DNA of 64,000 nt from JAQWQB01 sp047636995 (GCA_047636995.1 JBLIGQ010000011.1:9226-73225); one strand, 5' to 3'. Positions 1 through 8,408 are shown, counted from the first letter of the stretch. Notes: generated from the letters alone by a model not told the origin. Numbers and translations are program-made.

Positions 1-19
1 CTAACAAGAAGAAAAAGCG

Positions 20-430
20 CTAGTCTTCTGCGGGCTTTTCAGCACACAACTCTACCAACACTCGGTTAGATGATTTTGGGTGAAGGAAAGCAATCAATTT
101 ATTATCAGCTCCTTCTTTTGGCTTTTCATGAATCATCCGGTAACCCAAAGATGTCAGTCGGTCTATTTCACTTTGAATGTCATCAACAGCGAAAGCGATG
201 TGGTGAATTCCTTCGCCCTTTGATTCAATGAATTTTGCAATCGCACTTTCATCTGATGTAGCCTGAAGCAATTCAATTTTGCTTTCACCCACATGAAAAA
301 AAGAAGTGATTACGTTTTCACTTTCCACTTCCTCCCGTTTATAGGGAGCAGCGCCAAGAAGGTCTGTAAAAATCTGTTCAGATGCGGCCAAATCCTTCAC
401 CGCAATCCCGAGGTGTTCTATTTTATTCAC
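20..430 (-). CDS. mce: methylmalonyl-CoA epimerase
   Basis: This 136-residue protein is a single-domain member of the vicinal-oxygen-chelate (glyoxalase) superfamily. It begins EHLGIAVKDL and has the second metal-ligand segment GIHHIAFAVDD and a C-terminal VLVELCAE, the pattern of methylmalonyl-CoA epimerases. The enzyme interconverts (R)- and (S)-methylmalonyl-CoA between propionyl-CoA carboxylase and the B12-dependent mutase in the cytosol. The start codon is GTG (428-430). A perfect Bacteroidota -7 element lies only 4 nt upstream, so the mRNA may be leaderless. A cobalamin adenosyltransferase lies at 18.3 kb, consistent with a working B12-dependent mutase elsewhere. Family assignment is firm. 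Confidence 0.9.
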   Translation of the reverse strand: MNKIEHLGIAVKDLAASEQIFTDLLGAAPYKREEVESENVITSFFHVGESKIELLQATSDESAIAKFIESKGEGIHHIAFAVDDIQSEIDRLTSLGYRMIHEKPKEGADNKLIAFLHPKSSNRVLVELCAEKPAED

Positions 431-434
431 GCCA

Positions 435-442
435 CAAATTTA
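435..442 (-). promoter_or_regulatory. -7 promoter element of mce
   Basis: The minus strand reads TAAATTTG, matching the Bacteroidota -7 consensus TAnnTTTG. It ends 4 nt before the GTG start codon of mce. No convincing -33 TTG was seen at the usual distance. Confidence 0.55.
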
Positions 443-452
443 GGGAATCAGA

Positions 453-1235
453 CTAGCGCTTGCGCACTTTCTGACCAAATTTCCCTCCGTAATTGATGTA
501 ATAACTACCTGGTGTCCATTTGGCACAGTCAAGAGAAGCACCCCTACCTTGGGCTACTACAATTCCATATTCATCAAATACTTCGAAATCTGTTTTTGAC
601 GAAAACTCAATCTTCTCGAAGATTTTATCAGTAATAATGTTGATCTCAGGAGTTGTAACTTGAACCACATAGCGATCAGAATAATGACTTCCCATTGCGT
701 CATCTTGCCTCAATCTGAACGTGTTTTCACCATTGTGGGTACTTATTTCAGTTGTATAAACATTCCCTTTCGATTTCCCTTCTCCAACAACTTCGGCTAC
801 ATCAACCCATTTGTTCCATTTGAATTGTTCAACCACAAATGGGATATTACTTGATTCTTTTGATGTTTTCCAGGTAAGGGTTTGATTTCCAACCAAAGCG
901 ATCTCATCTAAGCTGTAAGTGCTCGCTGGAGCAATCGCATCTATGTTGATGATATTTGGTTCGCAATCCTCTTTTGTACGAATCGTGATTTCAATGGGCG
1001 TCCCAATTTTCAGCTTATACAATTCCAAGTCAATCGCAAAAGCACTTGAATTGATTTCATCAGACGTCACTTCCCCGTTGACCTTCACTTCGAAAACACA
1101 AAAACCAACGCCATCTCCAGCAAATGGGTTTTTCACATAGAGGTCTTTCCCTTGATAGACACCATTGTACACAAAAACACCAGCGTTAGAAATCAATGGA
1201 GAAGCAAAAAGCAGTAATAGTAGAGCAGCACGCAT
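453..1235 (-). CDS. secreted protein of unknown function with T9SS-like C-terminus
   Basis: The 260-residue protein has a clear signal peptide (about residues 1-18, MRAALLLLLFASPLISNAG). The rest has no recognised enzymatic motif and appears rich in beta strands. The last 25 residues (WTPGSYYINYGGKFGQKVRKR) resemble the end of type IX secretion C-terminal sorting domains: a G-x-Y turn followed by a basic, hydrophobic terminal strand. That suggests export across the outer membrane, but this is inference from pattern only. A TACATTTG -7 element is at 1253-1260 on the minus strand, about 17 nt before the start. Function is not known. Confidence 0.7.
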   Translation of the reverse strand: MRAALLLLLFASPLISNAGVFVYNGVYQGKDLYVKNPFAGDGVGFCVFEVKVNGEVTSDEINSSAFAIDLELYKLKIGTPIEITIRTKEDCEPNIINIDAIAPASTYSLDEIALVGNQTLTWKTSKESSNIPFVVEQFKWNKWVDVAEVVGEGKSKGNVYTTEISTHNGENTFRLRQDDAMGSHYSDRYVVQVTTPEINIITDKIFEKIEFSSKTDFEVFDEYGIVVAQGRGASLDCAKWTPGSYYINYGGKFGQKVRKR

Positions 1236-1252
1236 AGGGTTAAGTTGTAAAT

Positions 1253-1260
1253 CAAATGTA
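1253..1260 (-). promoter_or_regulatory. -7 promoter element of the secreted protein gene
   Basis: TACATTTG on the minus strand fits TAnnTTTG exactly and lies 17 nt upstream of the ATG at 1235. Confidence 0.45.
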
Positions 1261-1298
1261 AGCGCAAAGGATTAGAATTTAACCTTTTACACAAATAG

Positions 1299-1820
1299 TT
1301 ATTGCACTTTCGAAAGTGAATTAATCGTTTCACTCACTAACCGCGCTTCATATTTCGTGTAAACACTGTTATCATCTGTAACGGCGATGAATTTTCTCCC
1401 GTCAACTTCGAAGGAACGCATCACATGAAAACTATAGCTTTCCCCCGTAGGCAAAATTGATTCATACAAGAATCCATCATTTCCTTCTTCGTAAAACGTG
1501 TAGTTGAATAAATCATCGTAGCGAAGCTCATCACGCAGTTTCCCCAAGGGGGTAGGGTCTTCAGTTACATGAAAAATATATTCTGACCCAACAGAAATGG
1601 TGAGCTCACCTGTACTTCGATTAAAATCTATAACAGCTTCTCCTTTCGAGGCTAAATCAGCTGGGAGGACACATTGAATGGGGTATCCAAAATTGGTGAG
1701 TTCAATCATGTGGCGCTCACTCTCCTGAGCTATCTCACTCTTTTCATGCACCTCTTCTTCTTGTGCATTGCATGCAAAAAGGAAGACAGCGAAAACGATT
1801 ACTACTGGACGAAATATCAT
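1299..1820 (-). CDS. small lipoprotein of unknown function
   Basis: The 173-residue protein has a lipoprotein signal: a hydrophobic stretch ending in FLFAC (Cys17), then NAQEEEVHE. It should be exported and lipid-anchored. The mature part is acidic and has no motif I recognise. It includes 'NFGYPIQCVLPADL' and repeated short strand-like segments, reminiscent of small Bacteroidota lipoproteins of unknown role. It is divergent from the SDR gene that starts at 1893, and the two share a 70-bp intergenic region. Confidence 0.7.
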   Translation of the reverse strand: MIFRPVVIVFAVFLFACNAQEEEVHEKSEIAQESERHMIELTNFGYPIQCVLPADLASKGEAVIDFNRSTGELTISVGSEYIFHVTEDPTPLGKLRDELRYDDLFNYTFYEEGNDGFLYESILPTGESYSFHVMRSFEVDGRKFIAVTDDNSVYTKYEARLVSETINSLSKVQ

Positions 1821-1879
1821 ATTTACACAATTATCTTCTAAGAGATACGAAAAAAGATGCTTTCGGGTTACCCAATTTT

Positions 1880-1887
1880 TATCTTTG
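1880..1887 (+). promoter_or_regulatory. -7 promoter element of the SDR gene
   Basis: TATCTTTG matches TAnnTTTG and ends 5 nt before the ATG at 1893. This makes the upstream in-frame ATG at 1857 an unlikely start and suggests a very short or absent 5' leader. Confidence 0.5.
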
Positions 1888-1892
1888 GCCTC

Positions 1893-2678
1893 ATGAATCT
1901 TGATTTAACGAACATCACCGCTGTTGTATGCGGCAGCACACAGGGCATTGGTTTTTCAACAGCCAAAGAACTTGCTTCTATGGGAGCACGCCTTGTATTA
2001 GTGGCTAGGAATGAGGAAAAACTCAAAAACGCCGTTACCGAACTCGCTTCGATTAACAATGAGAAGCACAGTTATTTGGTAGCCGATTTCCAACACCCAG
2101 AAACCTTAGAAAAAGCACTTGCAACATTTATTGCAAATGATGAGGCTCACATCTTGGTAAACAATACAGGAGGACCTCCAGGAGGACTAGCCATTAAGGC
2201 CGAAATTGAAGAATTCAGAATTGCGTTTAATCAACACCTTGTTTGCAATCACATTTTGGTTCAGCACTTGGTACCCGGAATGAAACGCAAAGGATACGGT
2301 CGAATCATCAATGTGATAAGCACCTCTGTAAAGCAGCCTTTGAATAATTTAGGCGTTTCCAACACCATCCGTGGAGCTGTTGCCAACTGGTCTAAAACCT
2401 TGGCCAATGAATTGGGCGAATTTGGAATCACCGTTAACAATGTGCTCCCCGGGGCTACAGACACCTCCCGCCTGTCAGGCATCATTTCCAAAAAATCTGA
2501 AGCTTCAGGTAAGTCGTTTGACGAGGTAAAACAAGGAATGGCCAATCAAGTCCCACTCAAACGTGTTGCACAGCCAGAAGAAGTTGCAAATGCCATTGCA
2601 TTTTTGGCATCTCCAGCAGGCGCTTACATTTCAGGAGTGAACCTTCCAGTTGATGGTGGACGCACAGGTTGTCTATAA
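1893..2678 (+). CDS. short-chain dehydrogenase/reductase (SDR)
   Basis: A classical SDR of about 261 residues. It has a Rossmann glycine motif (GSTQGIG), the NNTGGPPGG segment at the usual NNAG position, a catalytic Ser region (INVISTS) and the C-terminal PEEVANAIAFLASPAGAYISGVNLPVDGG. The usual YxxxK is not obvious: the matching stretch reads SNTIRGAVANWSKTLANELG, so the catalytic Tyr position appears replaced while the Lys-helix context remains. This occurs in 'SDR family oxidoreductases' of unknown substrate and raises the question of activity. The start at 1893 is preferred over 1857 because a -7 promoter element lies between them and homologues begin near MNLDL. Confidence 0.85.
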   Translation: MNLDLTNITAVVCGSTQGIGFSTAKELASMGARLVLVARNEEKLKNAVTELASINNEKHSYLVADFQHPETLEKALATFIANDEAHILVNNTGGPPGGLAIKAEIEEFRIAFNQHLVCNHILVQHLVPGMKRKGYGRIINVISTSVKQPLNNLGVSNTIRGAVANWSKTLANELGEFGITVNNVLPGATDTSRLSGIISKKSEASGKSFDEVKQGMANQVPLKRVAQPEEVANAIAFLASPAGAYISGVNLPVDGGRTGCL

Positions 2679-2763
2679 AAACAACCTAAGTGTACATTAT
2701 ACACTATATTAATAATTGCGAAACCCTTGTGTAGCAGGCAGTTCAAAGATCTTTTTAATGCCC

Positions 2764-2791
2764 TTGTGTCTTGAAAAATCCGCTAACTTTG
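2764..2791 (+). promoter_or_regulatory. gdhA promoter
   Basis: TTG at 2764-2766 and TAACTTTG at 2784-2791 are separated by 17 nt, a good -33/-7 pair of the Bacteroidota type. The predicted leader is about 15-20 nt. Confidence 0.6.
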
Positions 2792-2813
2792 CCGCCGTTC
2801 AATAGAAAAGCTG

Positions 2814-4172
2814 ATGAAACATACAGAAACATCTAGCGCTCAGATAGCGTCATTCATGGATCGTGTAAAAGCACGAAATAACCATGAACCTGAGTTCCTT
2901 CAAGCAGTTGAGGAAGTTGCAGAAACGGTTATTCCATTCATGGAAGAAAACCCTAAGTACAAGAACAAGATGCTCCTAGAGCGTATTGTTGAACCGGAAC
3001 GAACCATTATGTTCCGTGTGCCTTGGACTGATAAAGACGGGAATATTCAGGTAAACAGAGGTTACCGAGTAGAGTTCAACTCTGCAATCGGGCCATACAA
3101 AGGTGGACTTCGTTTCCACCCAAGTGTAAACTTGAGCATCTTGAAATTCTTGGGCTTCGAGCAAATCTTCAAAAACTCTCTTACTACACTCCCAATGGGC
3201 GGTGGTAAAGGAGGAGCTGATTTCGATCCTAAAGGAAAAACAGATAATGAAGTAATGCGCTTTTGCCAGAGCTTCATGTCTGAACTTGCACGCCACATCG
3301 GCCCTGATACAGATGTTCCCGCTGGTGACATTGGTGTTGGAGGTAGAGAAATTGGCTATATGTTCGGTCAATACAAGCGTCTTCGCAATGAATTCACAGG
3401 CGTTCTTACTGGAAAAGGAAGAAGCTGGGGAGGATCATTAATTCGTCCTGAAGCAACTGGATACGGCACCGTTTATTTCGCTCAAGAAATGTTGAAAACG
3501 AAGAACGAAGATTTTGCTGGAAAAACAGTTGTGATCTCTGGTTCTGGAAACGTTGCTCAATATGCTTGTCAAAAAGCAACTGAGCTTGGCGCGAAAGTAG
3601 TAACACTATCTGATTCGAAAGGATTCATTCACGATGCTGACGGCATTGATGCCGAGAAGCTAGCTTGGATCATGGACCTGAAGAATGTTCGTCGCGGACG
3701 CATCTCTGAATATGCTGACAAATTTCCATCAGCAAACTTCCATGCGGGTGACCGTCCTTGGGGAGTTAAATGTGACATTGCCCTTCCTTGTGCCACTCAG
3801 AATGAGCTGAACGGGGATGAAGCAAAAACATTGACAAACAATAACTGCATGTGTATTGCAGAAGGAGCAAATATGCCTTCTACGCCAGAAGCAATTGAAG
3901 TTTTTCATGAGAACAAAATCTTGTTCGCTCCTGGAAAAGCATCAAATGCTGGTGGAGTTGCAACTTCAGGATTGGAGATGAGCCAAAACTCACTTCGTTT
4001 GAGCTGGTCTCGCGAAGAAGTTGATGGTCGTCTGCACCAAATCATGAAAGACATTCACGAAGCATGCGTTAAATACGGTACCCAAGACGGTCACGTGAAT
4101 TACGTAGCAGGAGCAAACATTGCCGGATTTGTGAAAGTGGCTGATGCAATGCTTGATCAAGGAATCGTATAA
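2814..4172 (+). CDS. gdhA: NADP-type glutamate dehydrogenase
   Basis: The 452-residue length is normal for hexameric bacterial glutamate dehydrogenase. It contains the glutamate-binding and catalytic segment LPMGGGKGGADFDPKGK (Lys132 in GGGKGG), PAGDIGVGGREIGYMFGQYK, and the nucleotide-binding fold GSGNVAQYACQKATELGAK. The C-terminus APGKASNAGGVATSGLEMSQNS is typical of GdhA. It makes glutamate from 2-oxoglutarate and ammonia in the cytosol. It is a single-gene unit with its own promoter (2764-2791) and a strong terminator (4195-4227). The NADPH preference is inferred from family similarity. Confidence 0.95.
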   Translation: MKHTETSSAQIASFMDRVKARNNHEPEFLQAVEEVAETVIPFMEENPKYKNKMLLERIVEPERTIMFRVPWTDKDGNIQVNRGYRVEFNSAIGPYKGGLRFHPSVNLSILKFLGFEQIFKNSLTTLPMGGGKGGADFDPKGKTDNEVMRFCQSFMSELARHIGPDTDVPAGDIGVGGREIGYMFGQYKRLRNEFTGVLTGKGRSWGGSLIRPEATGYGTVYFAQEMLKTKNEDFAGKTVVISGSGNVAQYACQKATELGAKVVTLSDSKGFIHDADGIDAEKLAWIMDLKNVRRGRISEYADKFPSANFHAGDRPWGVKCDIALPCATQNELNGDEAKTLTNNNCMCIAEGANMPSTPEAIEVFHENKILFAPGKASNAGGVATSGLEMSQNSLRLSWSREEVDGRLHQIMKDIHEACVKYGTQDGHVNYVAGANIAGFVKVADAMLDQGIV

Positions 4173-4194
4173 AACGACCTTACATATAGAATTA

Positions 4195-4227
4195 AAAGCC
4201 TCTTCAAAATTGAAGAGGCTTTTTTTA
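4195..4227 (+). terminator. intrinsic terminator of gdhA
   Basis: A perfect stem of about 10 bp (AGCCTCTTCA / TGAAGAGGCT) with a short AAAT loop is followed by a run of seven T, 20 nt after the gdhA stop codon. Confidence 0.9.
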
Positions 4228-4312
4228 TGCCCTAAACCAAAACTTCCCAATGTTTGAAAGTGCATTCGATTGACTTATGATAATTTGACTACCTTGAAGG
4301 AAACCTTTAACT

Positions 4313-5188
4313 ATGAGACTATTACTCTCAATTTGCACACTGCTACTTTCCTTTTCTGCAAGCGCACAGTGGATTTTTTGGACTGAAGAATTTGGAACGG
4401 GATGTGACCAAGGCCAACTGGCAACAAGCTATGTTGGTGTGAATGGAGAATGGACTCTTACTGAAACAGGCGTCAATCAAGCAACAGGAAACACCTGGTA
4501 TATCTCTGCCATGGAAAACAATTCAGGACTTGGAAATTGTGGCGAAACATGTGGCATGAACCAAACCCTTCACGTTGGAAACCAAAGTGTGCTAGGCATT
4601 GCTGCAGACCAAGGCGCGGCTTACTATGAAGGACTAGATGGATTTTGCGACTTTTTACCTTGCGGAGGAACTGACATGCGCATTGAATCTCCCGTAATTG
4701 ACTGCACCGGACGATCTGATATCAATGTCGTATTCACGTACATTGAAGGCGGAAATGCAATAGACAATGCTACTTTTTGGTACTTTGATGGAACCACCTG
4801 GTCTGAGCTTCTAGATCCCGCAAAAACATTTTCTCCTCTATGCTCCCCTCAAGGAATCTGGACAGAAGTTGGCGTTTTTCTTCCCGCGTCTGCAGATTTA
4901 AATGACAGTGTTCGCATTGGTTTCAGATGGACAAACAATGACAACGGAGACGCAACTGACCCCAGTTTTGCAGTAGATGACATTACGGTTTATGGCACTG
5001 ACCTCATTGAAATCTCTTGCCCAGGAGACTTCAACAATGACGGGCTTATTAATGCAACAGACCTCCTCATCTTCCTAGGGAGTTATGGATGTCCGTCTGA
5101 CTGTGAGATCGACATGAATGGAGACGGCTCCAATGACGCAGCAGACTTACTTATATTCTTAGGAGTCTACGGCACACTCTGTCCTTAA
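4313..5188 (+). CDS. secreted protein with C-terminal dockerin-like repeats
   Basis: The 291-residue protein has a signal peptide (residues 1-18, ending SASA). The central ~200 residues are Cys-, Gly- and aromatic-rich and look like a beta-sandwich (EEFGTGCD at the start, ...SFAVDDITVYG at the end), as in many extracellular adhesion or MAM-like domains of Bacteroidota. The last 60 residues contain two dockerin-type EF-hand loops, DFNNDGLINATDLLIFL and DMNGDGSNDAADLLIFL, each with D-x-N-x-D-G spacing, flanked by Cys-Pro pairs. Dockerin-like modules bind calcium and can act as docking or surface-retention tags. No T9SS sorting domain is visible, so this module may replace it. The ligand is unknown. 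Confidence 0.75.
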   Translation: MRLLLSICTLLLSFSASAQWIFWTEEFGTGCDQGQLATSYVGVNGEWTLTETGVNQATGNTWYISAMENNSGLGNCGETCGMNQTLHVGNQSVLGIAADQGAAYYEGLDGFCDFLPCGGTDMRIESPVIDCTGRSDINVVFTYIEGGNAIDNATFWYFDGTTWSELLDPAKTFSPLCSPQGIWTEVGVFLPASADLNDSVRIGFRWTNNDNGDATDPSFAVDDITVYGTDLIEISCPGDFNNDGLINATDLLIFLGSYGCPSDCEIDMNGDGSNDAADLLIFLGVYGTLCP

Positions 5189-5217
5189 GAAAGTACCGAA
5201 CCAAACTTCTCATTGCT

Positions 5218-5225
5218 TACCTTTG
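5218..5225 (+). promoter_or_regulatory. -7 promoter element upstream of the cytochrome b-like gene
   Basis: TACCTTTG fits the consensus exactly and ends 4 nt before the ATG at 5230, predicting a leaderless transcript. Confidence 0.5.
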
Positions 5226-5229
5226 CCTT

Positions 5230-5676
5230 ATGGAAACAGGTTTAATTCACTTACACTCTTCCCTGCGATGGATCGTTTTGATCTTAATGATTGCAGCTAT
5301 TGCCAAGGCATTTGGCGGCAGAAAGAAGGAAATTTCATTTGACGGAACGAAAAAAATTGCTCTTTTCGCTATGATCAGCTTGCACGTTCAACTCTTAATT
5401 GGACTTGCTTTGTACTTCATGCGCGGTTGGGCAGGACAATGGGGTACCGAAGGCATGATGGCAGATAAGATTCTACGCTTTTTCACCATGGAACACATGT
5501 TACTGATGGTCATCGGAATAGCAATTGCGACCATTGGTTATTCAGGTGCAAAGCGCATGTCAGACTCAATGAAACAACATAAACGTGTTTTTATAACCTA
5601 CCTCATTGCGCTGATCCTGATCCTCGCAAGCATTCCTTGGCCCTTCAGAAACTTAGGTGTAGACAGCTGGATTTAA
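5230..5676 (+). CDS. small four-helix membrane protein, possible cytochrome b-type subunit
   Basis: The 148-residue protein has four predicted membrane helices: residues about 10-27, 45-65, 88-107 and 120-136. Histidines sit in or near them (HLHSSLRW, ISLHVQLLIG, MEHMLLMVIG), which could coordinate haem. Homologous Bacteroidota proteins are often labelled cytochrome B, but I see no motif that proves haem binding. Its stop codon overlaps the start of a lipoprotein cytochrome c gene (TAATG), so the two are cotranscribed and may form a small membrane redox pair. Confidence 0.65.
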   Translation: METGLIHLHSSLRWIVLILMIAAIAKAFGGRKKEISFDGTKKIALFAMISLHVQLLIGLALYFMRGWAGQWGTEGMMADKILRFFTMEHMLLMVIGIAIATIGYSGAKRMSDSMKQHKRVFITYLIALILILASIPWPFRNLGVDSWI

Positions 5677-5999
5677 TGAAAAACATATTTCTATTTACCC
5701 TGACTCTGTTGGCATGTGCCTGCGGCGAAAACCAACCTCCCAATCGACTTTCAGCTGATGGGAGTGTAACACAAGCAGACGCTCAAAAGCTCTATCAAAT
5801 GAAGTGCGCAATCTGTCATGGCACAGATGGTAAACTCATGATTGGCGGTGCCCCTGACTTATCTGTCAGCAAGAAATCAATGGATGAGCGCGTTGCGCTC
5901 ATTACAAACGGAAAGGGCACAATGCCTCCCCAAAAAGACATACTTACCCCGGGTGAGATCAAAGCCTTGGCAGTTTACGTTGAAAATTTTCTGAACTAA
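5676..5999 (+). CDS. lipoprotein monohaem cytochrome c
   Basis: The 107-residue product begins MKNIFLFTLTLLACACGEN, a lipoprotein signal with a lipobox Cys. It carries one haem c site (MKCAICHGTDGK) and the Met-containing region GTMPPQKDILTPGEIKALAVYV, the class I cytochrome c pattern with Met as the probable axial ligand. It should be lipid-anchored in the periplasm and carry electrons. I chose the ATG at 5676, which overlaps the upstream stop, because it gives the signal peptide; the longer frame from 5637 would lie inside the neighbour. hflX starts immediately after its stop. Confidence 0.85.
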   Translation: MKNIFLFTLTLLACACGENQPPNRLSADGSVTQADAQKLYQMKCAICHGTDGKLMIGGAPDLSVSKKSMDERVALITNGKGTMPPQKDILTPGEIKALAVYVENFLN

Positions 6000-7208
6000 A
6001 TGGCGAAGCTACACGATACGAAAAAGGAACAGGAAACCTGCGTCCTAGTAGGGGTTGTTACCCAAACCCAAAAGCGTGAAGTACTAGATGAATACCTCGA
6101 CGAACTTGAGTTTCTAGCCACTACTGCTGATGCTGTTTGCTTGCGTCGTTTCACGCAATCACTTGAACATCCTGATAGAAAAACCTTTGTTGGAAGTGGA
6201 AAGATTGAAGAAATCAGACGGTACGTTGATGCCAACAACATTGACATGCTGATTTTTGATGATGAACTGTCCCCTACACAACTTAGAAACATAGAAGCAG
6301 TAGTCAAAGAAGTGAAGGTGTTAGATCGCACCAATTTGATTCTAGACATTTTTGCCACCAATGCTCGAACTGCCCACTCAAAAACACAAGTTGAGCTAGC
6401 TCAATACCAATACCTTTTGCCGCGTCTAACCAATATGTGGACTCACCTTCAAAAGCAAAAAGGTGGAATTGGAATGAAAGGGCCTGGAGAGAAAGAAATT
6501 GAAACAGACAGAAGAATTATTCGTGATAAAATTACGGGCCTCAAAAAAGACCTCATTATCATTGATAAGCAAAAGCATACCCAAAGAGGTAATCGAGGGG
6601 CTATGGTTCGTGTTGCGCTTGTAGGTTACACAAATGTCGGGAAATCAACCGTCATGAATACACTTTCTAAAAGTGATGTACTGGCTGAAAACAAACTGTT
6701 CGCCACATTGGATACCACAGTTCGAAAAGTGGTTCTTCAAAACCTTCCCTTCTTGCTAACAGATACGGTAGGATTCATTCGAAAACTACCTCACCAATTG
6801 GTAGAATCATTCAAATCAACGTTGGATGAAACACGTGAGTCTGACATCCTTGTGCACGTAGTAGACATTTCTCATTCGAGTTTCGAAGACCACATGGCAG
6901 TGGTGAATGACACGTTACAAGAAATTGGTGCTGCTGACAAACACTCAATCCTTCTCTTCAATAAGATAGACGCCATTGTTTACCCTGAAGAGACAGATGA
7001 TTACATACCTGAGGAAGAACTTGGAAATCAAGCCCCTAAAAACCTTCATGAATTGAAACAAACATGGATGGGAAAATTAGAAGGGAAAGACGTTATTTTC
7101 ATTTCAGCTCTCAACAAAGAAAATGTAGAGGCCCTCAAAGAATTGCTCTATGAGCGTGTGAAACAAATTCACCTTGAGCGCTATCCCTACAACAACTTCC
7201 TCTATTAA
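6000..7208 (+). CDS. hflX: GTPase HflX
   Basis: The 402-residue protein has the HflX N-terminal domain (LVGVVTQTQK ... FVGSGKIEEI ... FDDELSPTQLRNIE), the linker GPGEKEIETDRR, and a TRAFAC-class GTPase domain. Visible GTPase motifs are G1 GYTNVGKST, G3 DTVGF and G4 NKID. HflX is a ribosome-binding GTPase that splits stalled ribosomes. The start codon directly abuts the stop of the cytochrome c gene, so they may be translationally coupled, although the functions are unrelated. Confidence in family is very high. Confidence 0.95.
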   Translation: MAKLHDTKKEQETCVLVGVVTQTQKREVLDEYLDELEFLATTADAVCLRRFTQSLEHPDRKTFVGSGKIEEIRRYVDANNIDMLIFDDELSPTQLRNIEAVVKEVKVLDRTNLILDIFATNARTAHSKTQVELAQYQYLLPRLTNMWTHLQKQKGGIGMKGPGEKEIETDRRIIRDKITGLKKDLIIIDKQKHTQRGNRGAMVRVALVGYTNVGKSTVMNTLSKSDVLAENKLFATLDTTVRKVVLQNLPFLLTDTVGFIRKLPHQLVESFKSTLDETRESDILVHVVDISHSSFEDHMAVVNDTLQEIGAADKHSILLFNKIDAIVYPEETDDYIPEEELGNQAPKNLHELKQTWMGKLEGKDVIFISALNKENVEALKELLYERVKQIHLERYPYNNFLY

Positions 7209-7233
7209 TTCTTCGCTTGCACGCTAAGCGTGC

Positions 7234-7241
7234 TATATTTG
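7234..7241 (+). promoter_or_regulatory. -7 promoter element of rbfA
   Basis: TATATTTG ends 4 nt before the rbfA ATG at 7246. A TTG at 7217-7219 lies 14 nt upstream, a little close for a -33 element. A leaderless mRNA is predicted. Confidence 0.5.
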
Positions 7242-7245
7242 TACT

Positions 7246-7584
7246 ATGTCAGGAATTCGTCAAGAAAAAATTGCCAGTCTTCTCAAAAGAGAAATCGCTA
7301 CGGTCTTCCAACGTGAAACCAACACTTGGTTCAATGGTAGATTCATTACCATCACGCAAGTGAGAATGAGTCCTGACCTTACGCTTGCGAAAATATACAT
7401 CAGTATTATGGTCTCAAAAGACAAAGAAGCTGATTTAGAAATGATTCGCTCAAATACCTGGAGAATCAAGAAAAAAGTTGCTGGCACAGCCGGAAAGCAC
7501 CTGAGGCGCATGCCTGATTTAAACTTTTACATCGACGATTCCTTGGATTATTACGAAGGAATAGATCGCTTGTTGAAAGACTAA
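7246..7584 (+). CDS. rbfA: 30S ribosome-binding factor RbfA
   Basis: The 112-residue protein has the whole RbfA KH-like fold: the N-terminal helix SGIRQEKIASLLKREIATVFQRE, the ITQVRMSPDLTLAKIYISIM strand pair and the C-terminal LRRMPDLNFYIDDSLDYYEGIDRLL. It acts in maturation of the 16S rRNA 5' end on the 30S subunit. The next gene starts 2 nt after its stop. Identification is firm. Confidence 0.95.
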   Translation: MSGIRQEKIASLLKREIATVFQRETNTWFNGRFITITQVRMSPDLTLAKIYISIMVSKDKEADLEMIRSNTWRIKKKVAGTAGKHLRRMPDLNFYIDDSLDYYEGIDRLLKD

Positions 7585-7585
7585 A

Positions 7586-8371
7586 ATGCAAACCGAAAAA
7601 ATCAGAAAATCGCTTAATCAAGCTTGTGGCAATTCACCTACATTGAGGAAAATCCTTCTTCAATTGATGAATTGGATGACCTTGAAAACGTGGCACATTC
7701 GAAGAGAATTGCGCAAATGGATGCGCAGCTCTCCAGAAAAAGCCCACATTCTTGATCTTGGAACAGGATTCGGACACAATGCTTATTGGCTGAGTTGCCA
7801 GAAAGAACGGTTTAGCATCCTAGCTATTGATGACAAGCAAGAACGCATCGTTAAAGGGAACGCTTTCGTCAGAGATACCCATTGCAAAAATTTACTGTTT
7901 CGCACAAAAGACCTCCCTTGCTTCAAAGAAAATGACGCTTTCGATCTGATTCTTTGTACAGACACCCTTGAGCACATCAAAGAGGATCAACAGACACTTG
8001 AGAACATGCATGCCTCTCTCAGACATGAGGGGATGATGATTACTACTGCAAGCCTCAAATACGGGGAAGAAAGTGAAATTGAAGGGGAATTCCATCGGAT
8101 GGGCTACAGCATGGAAGGACTTAAATCTCACTTCAAAAATGCTGGTTTCCGCAAGGTCAAAGGCCATTATACAGGCGGAAAAGCAGGAAAACTCTCACAC
8201 CTCATCGGGATTGGGATCCCCATAAAATTATTAAAGTTCTCGCGCTTGTTTCTGCTCCTTCTTCCTCTCTACTTTTTGCTCACCATTCCAATCGTAATTT
8301 TACTGAACTGGCTAGATAGTCAAACAGCGCATCTGAACGGCGAAGGACTTCTTATTCTCGCTTGGAAATAA
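7586..8371 (+). CDS. class I SAM-dependent methyltransferase with hydrophobic C-terminal tail
   Basis: The 261-residue protein has methyltransferase motif I (ILDLGTGFGHNA), an acidic post-I residue (AIDDKQ) and motif II/III (FDLILCTDTLEHI), typical of Methyltransf_11/25 enzymes that alkylate small molecules or lipids. Residues about 210-240 are strongly hydrophobic (LFLLLLPLYFLLTIPIVILL), suggesting a membrane-anchored or lipid-interacting tail. It lies 2 nt after rbfA and 38 nt before a LolC/E-like permease, so the three probably form one transcript. The substrate is not apparent. A role on a lipid or isoprenoid is possible but speculative. Confidence 0.75.
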   Translation: MQTEKIRKSLNQACGNSPTLRKILLQLMNWMTLKTWHIRRELRKWMRSSPEKAHILDLGTGFGHNAYWLSCQKERFSILAIDDKQERIVKGNAFVRDTHCKNLLFRTKDLPCFKENDAFDLILCTDTLEHIKEDQQTLENMHASLRHEGMMITTASLKYGEESEIEGEFHRMGYSMEGLKSHFKNAGFRKVKGHYTGGKAGKLSHLIGIGIPIKLLKFSRLFLLLLPLYFLLTIPIVILLNWLDSQTAHLNGEGLLILAWK

Positions 8372-8408
8372 AACAAAGTACAGGTTTAGAACCTTATATT
8401 AGCGTTTC

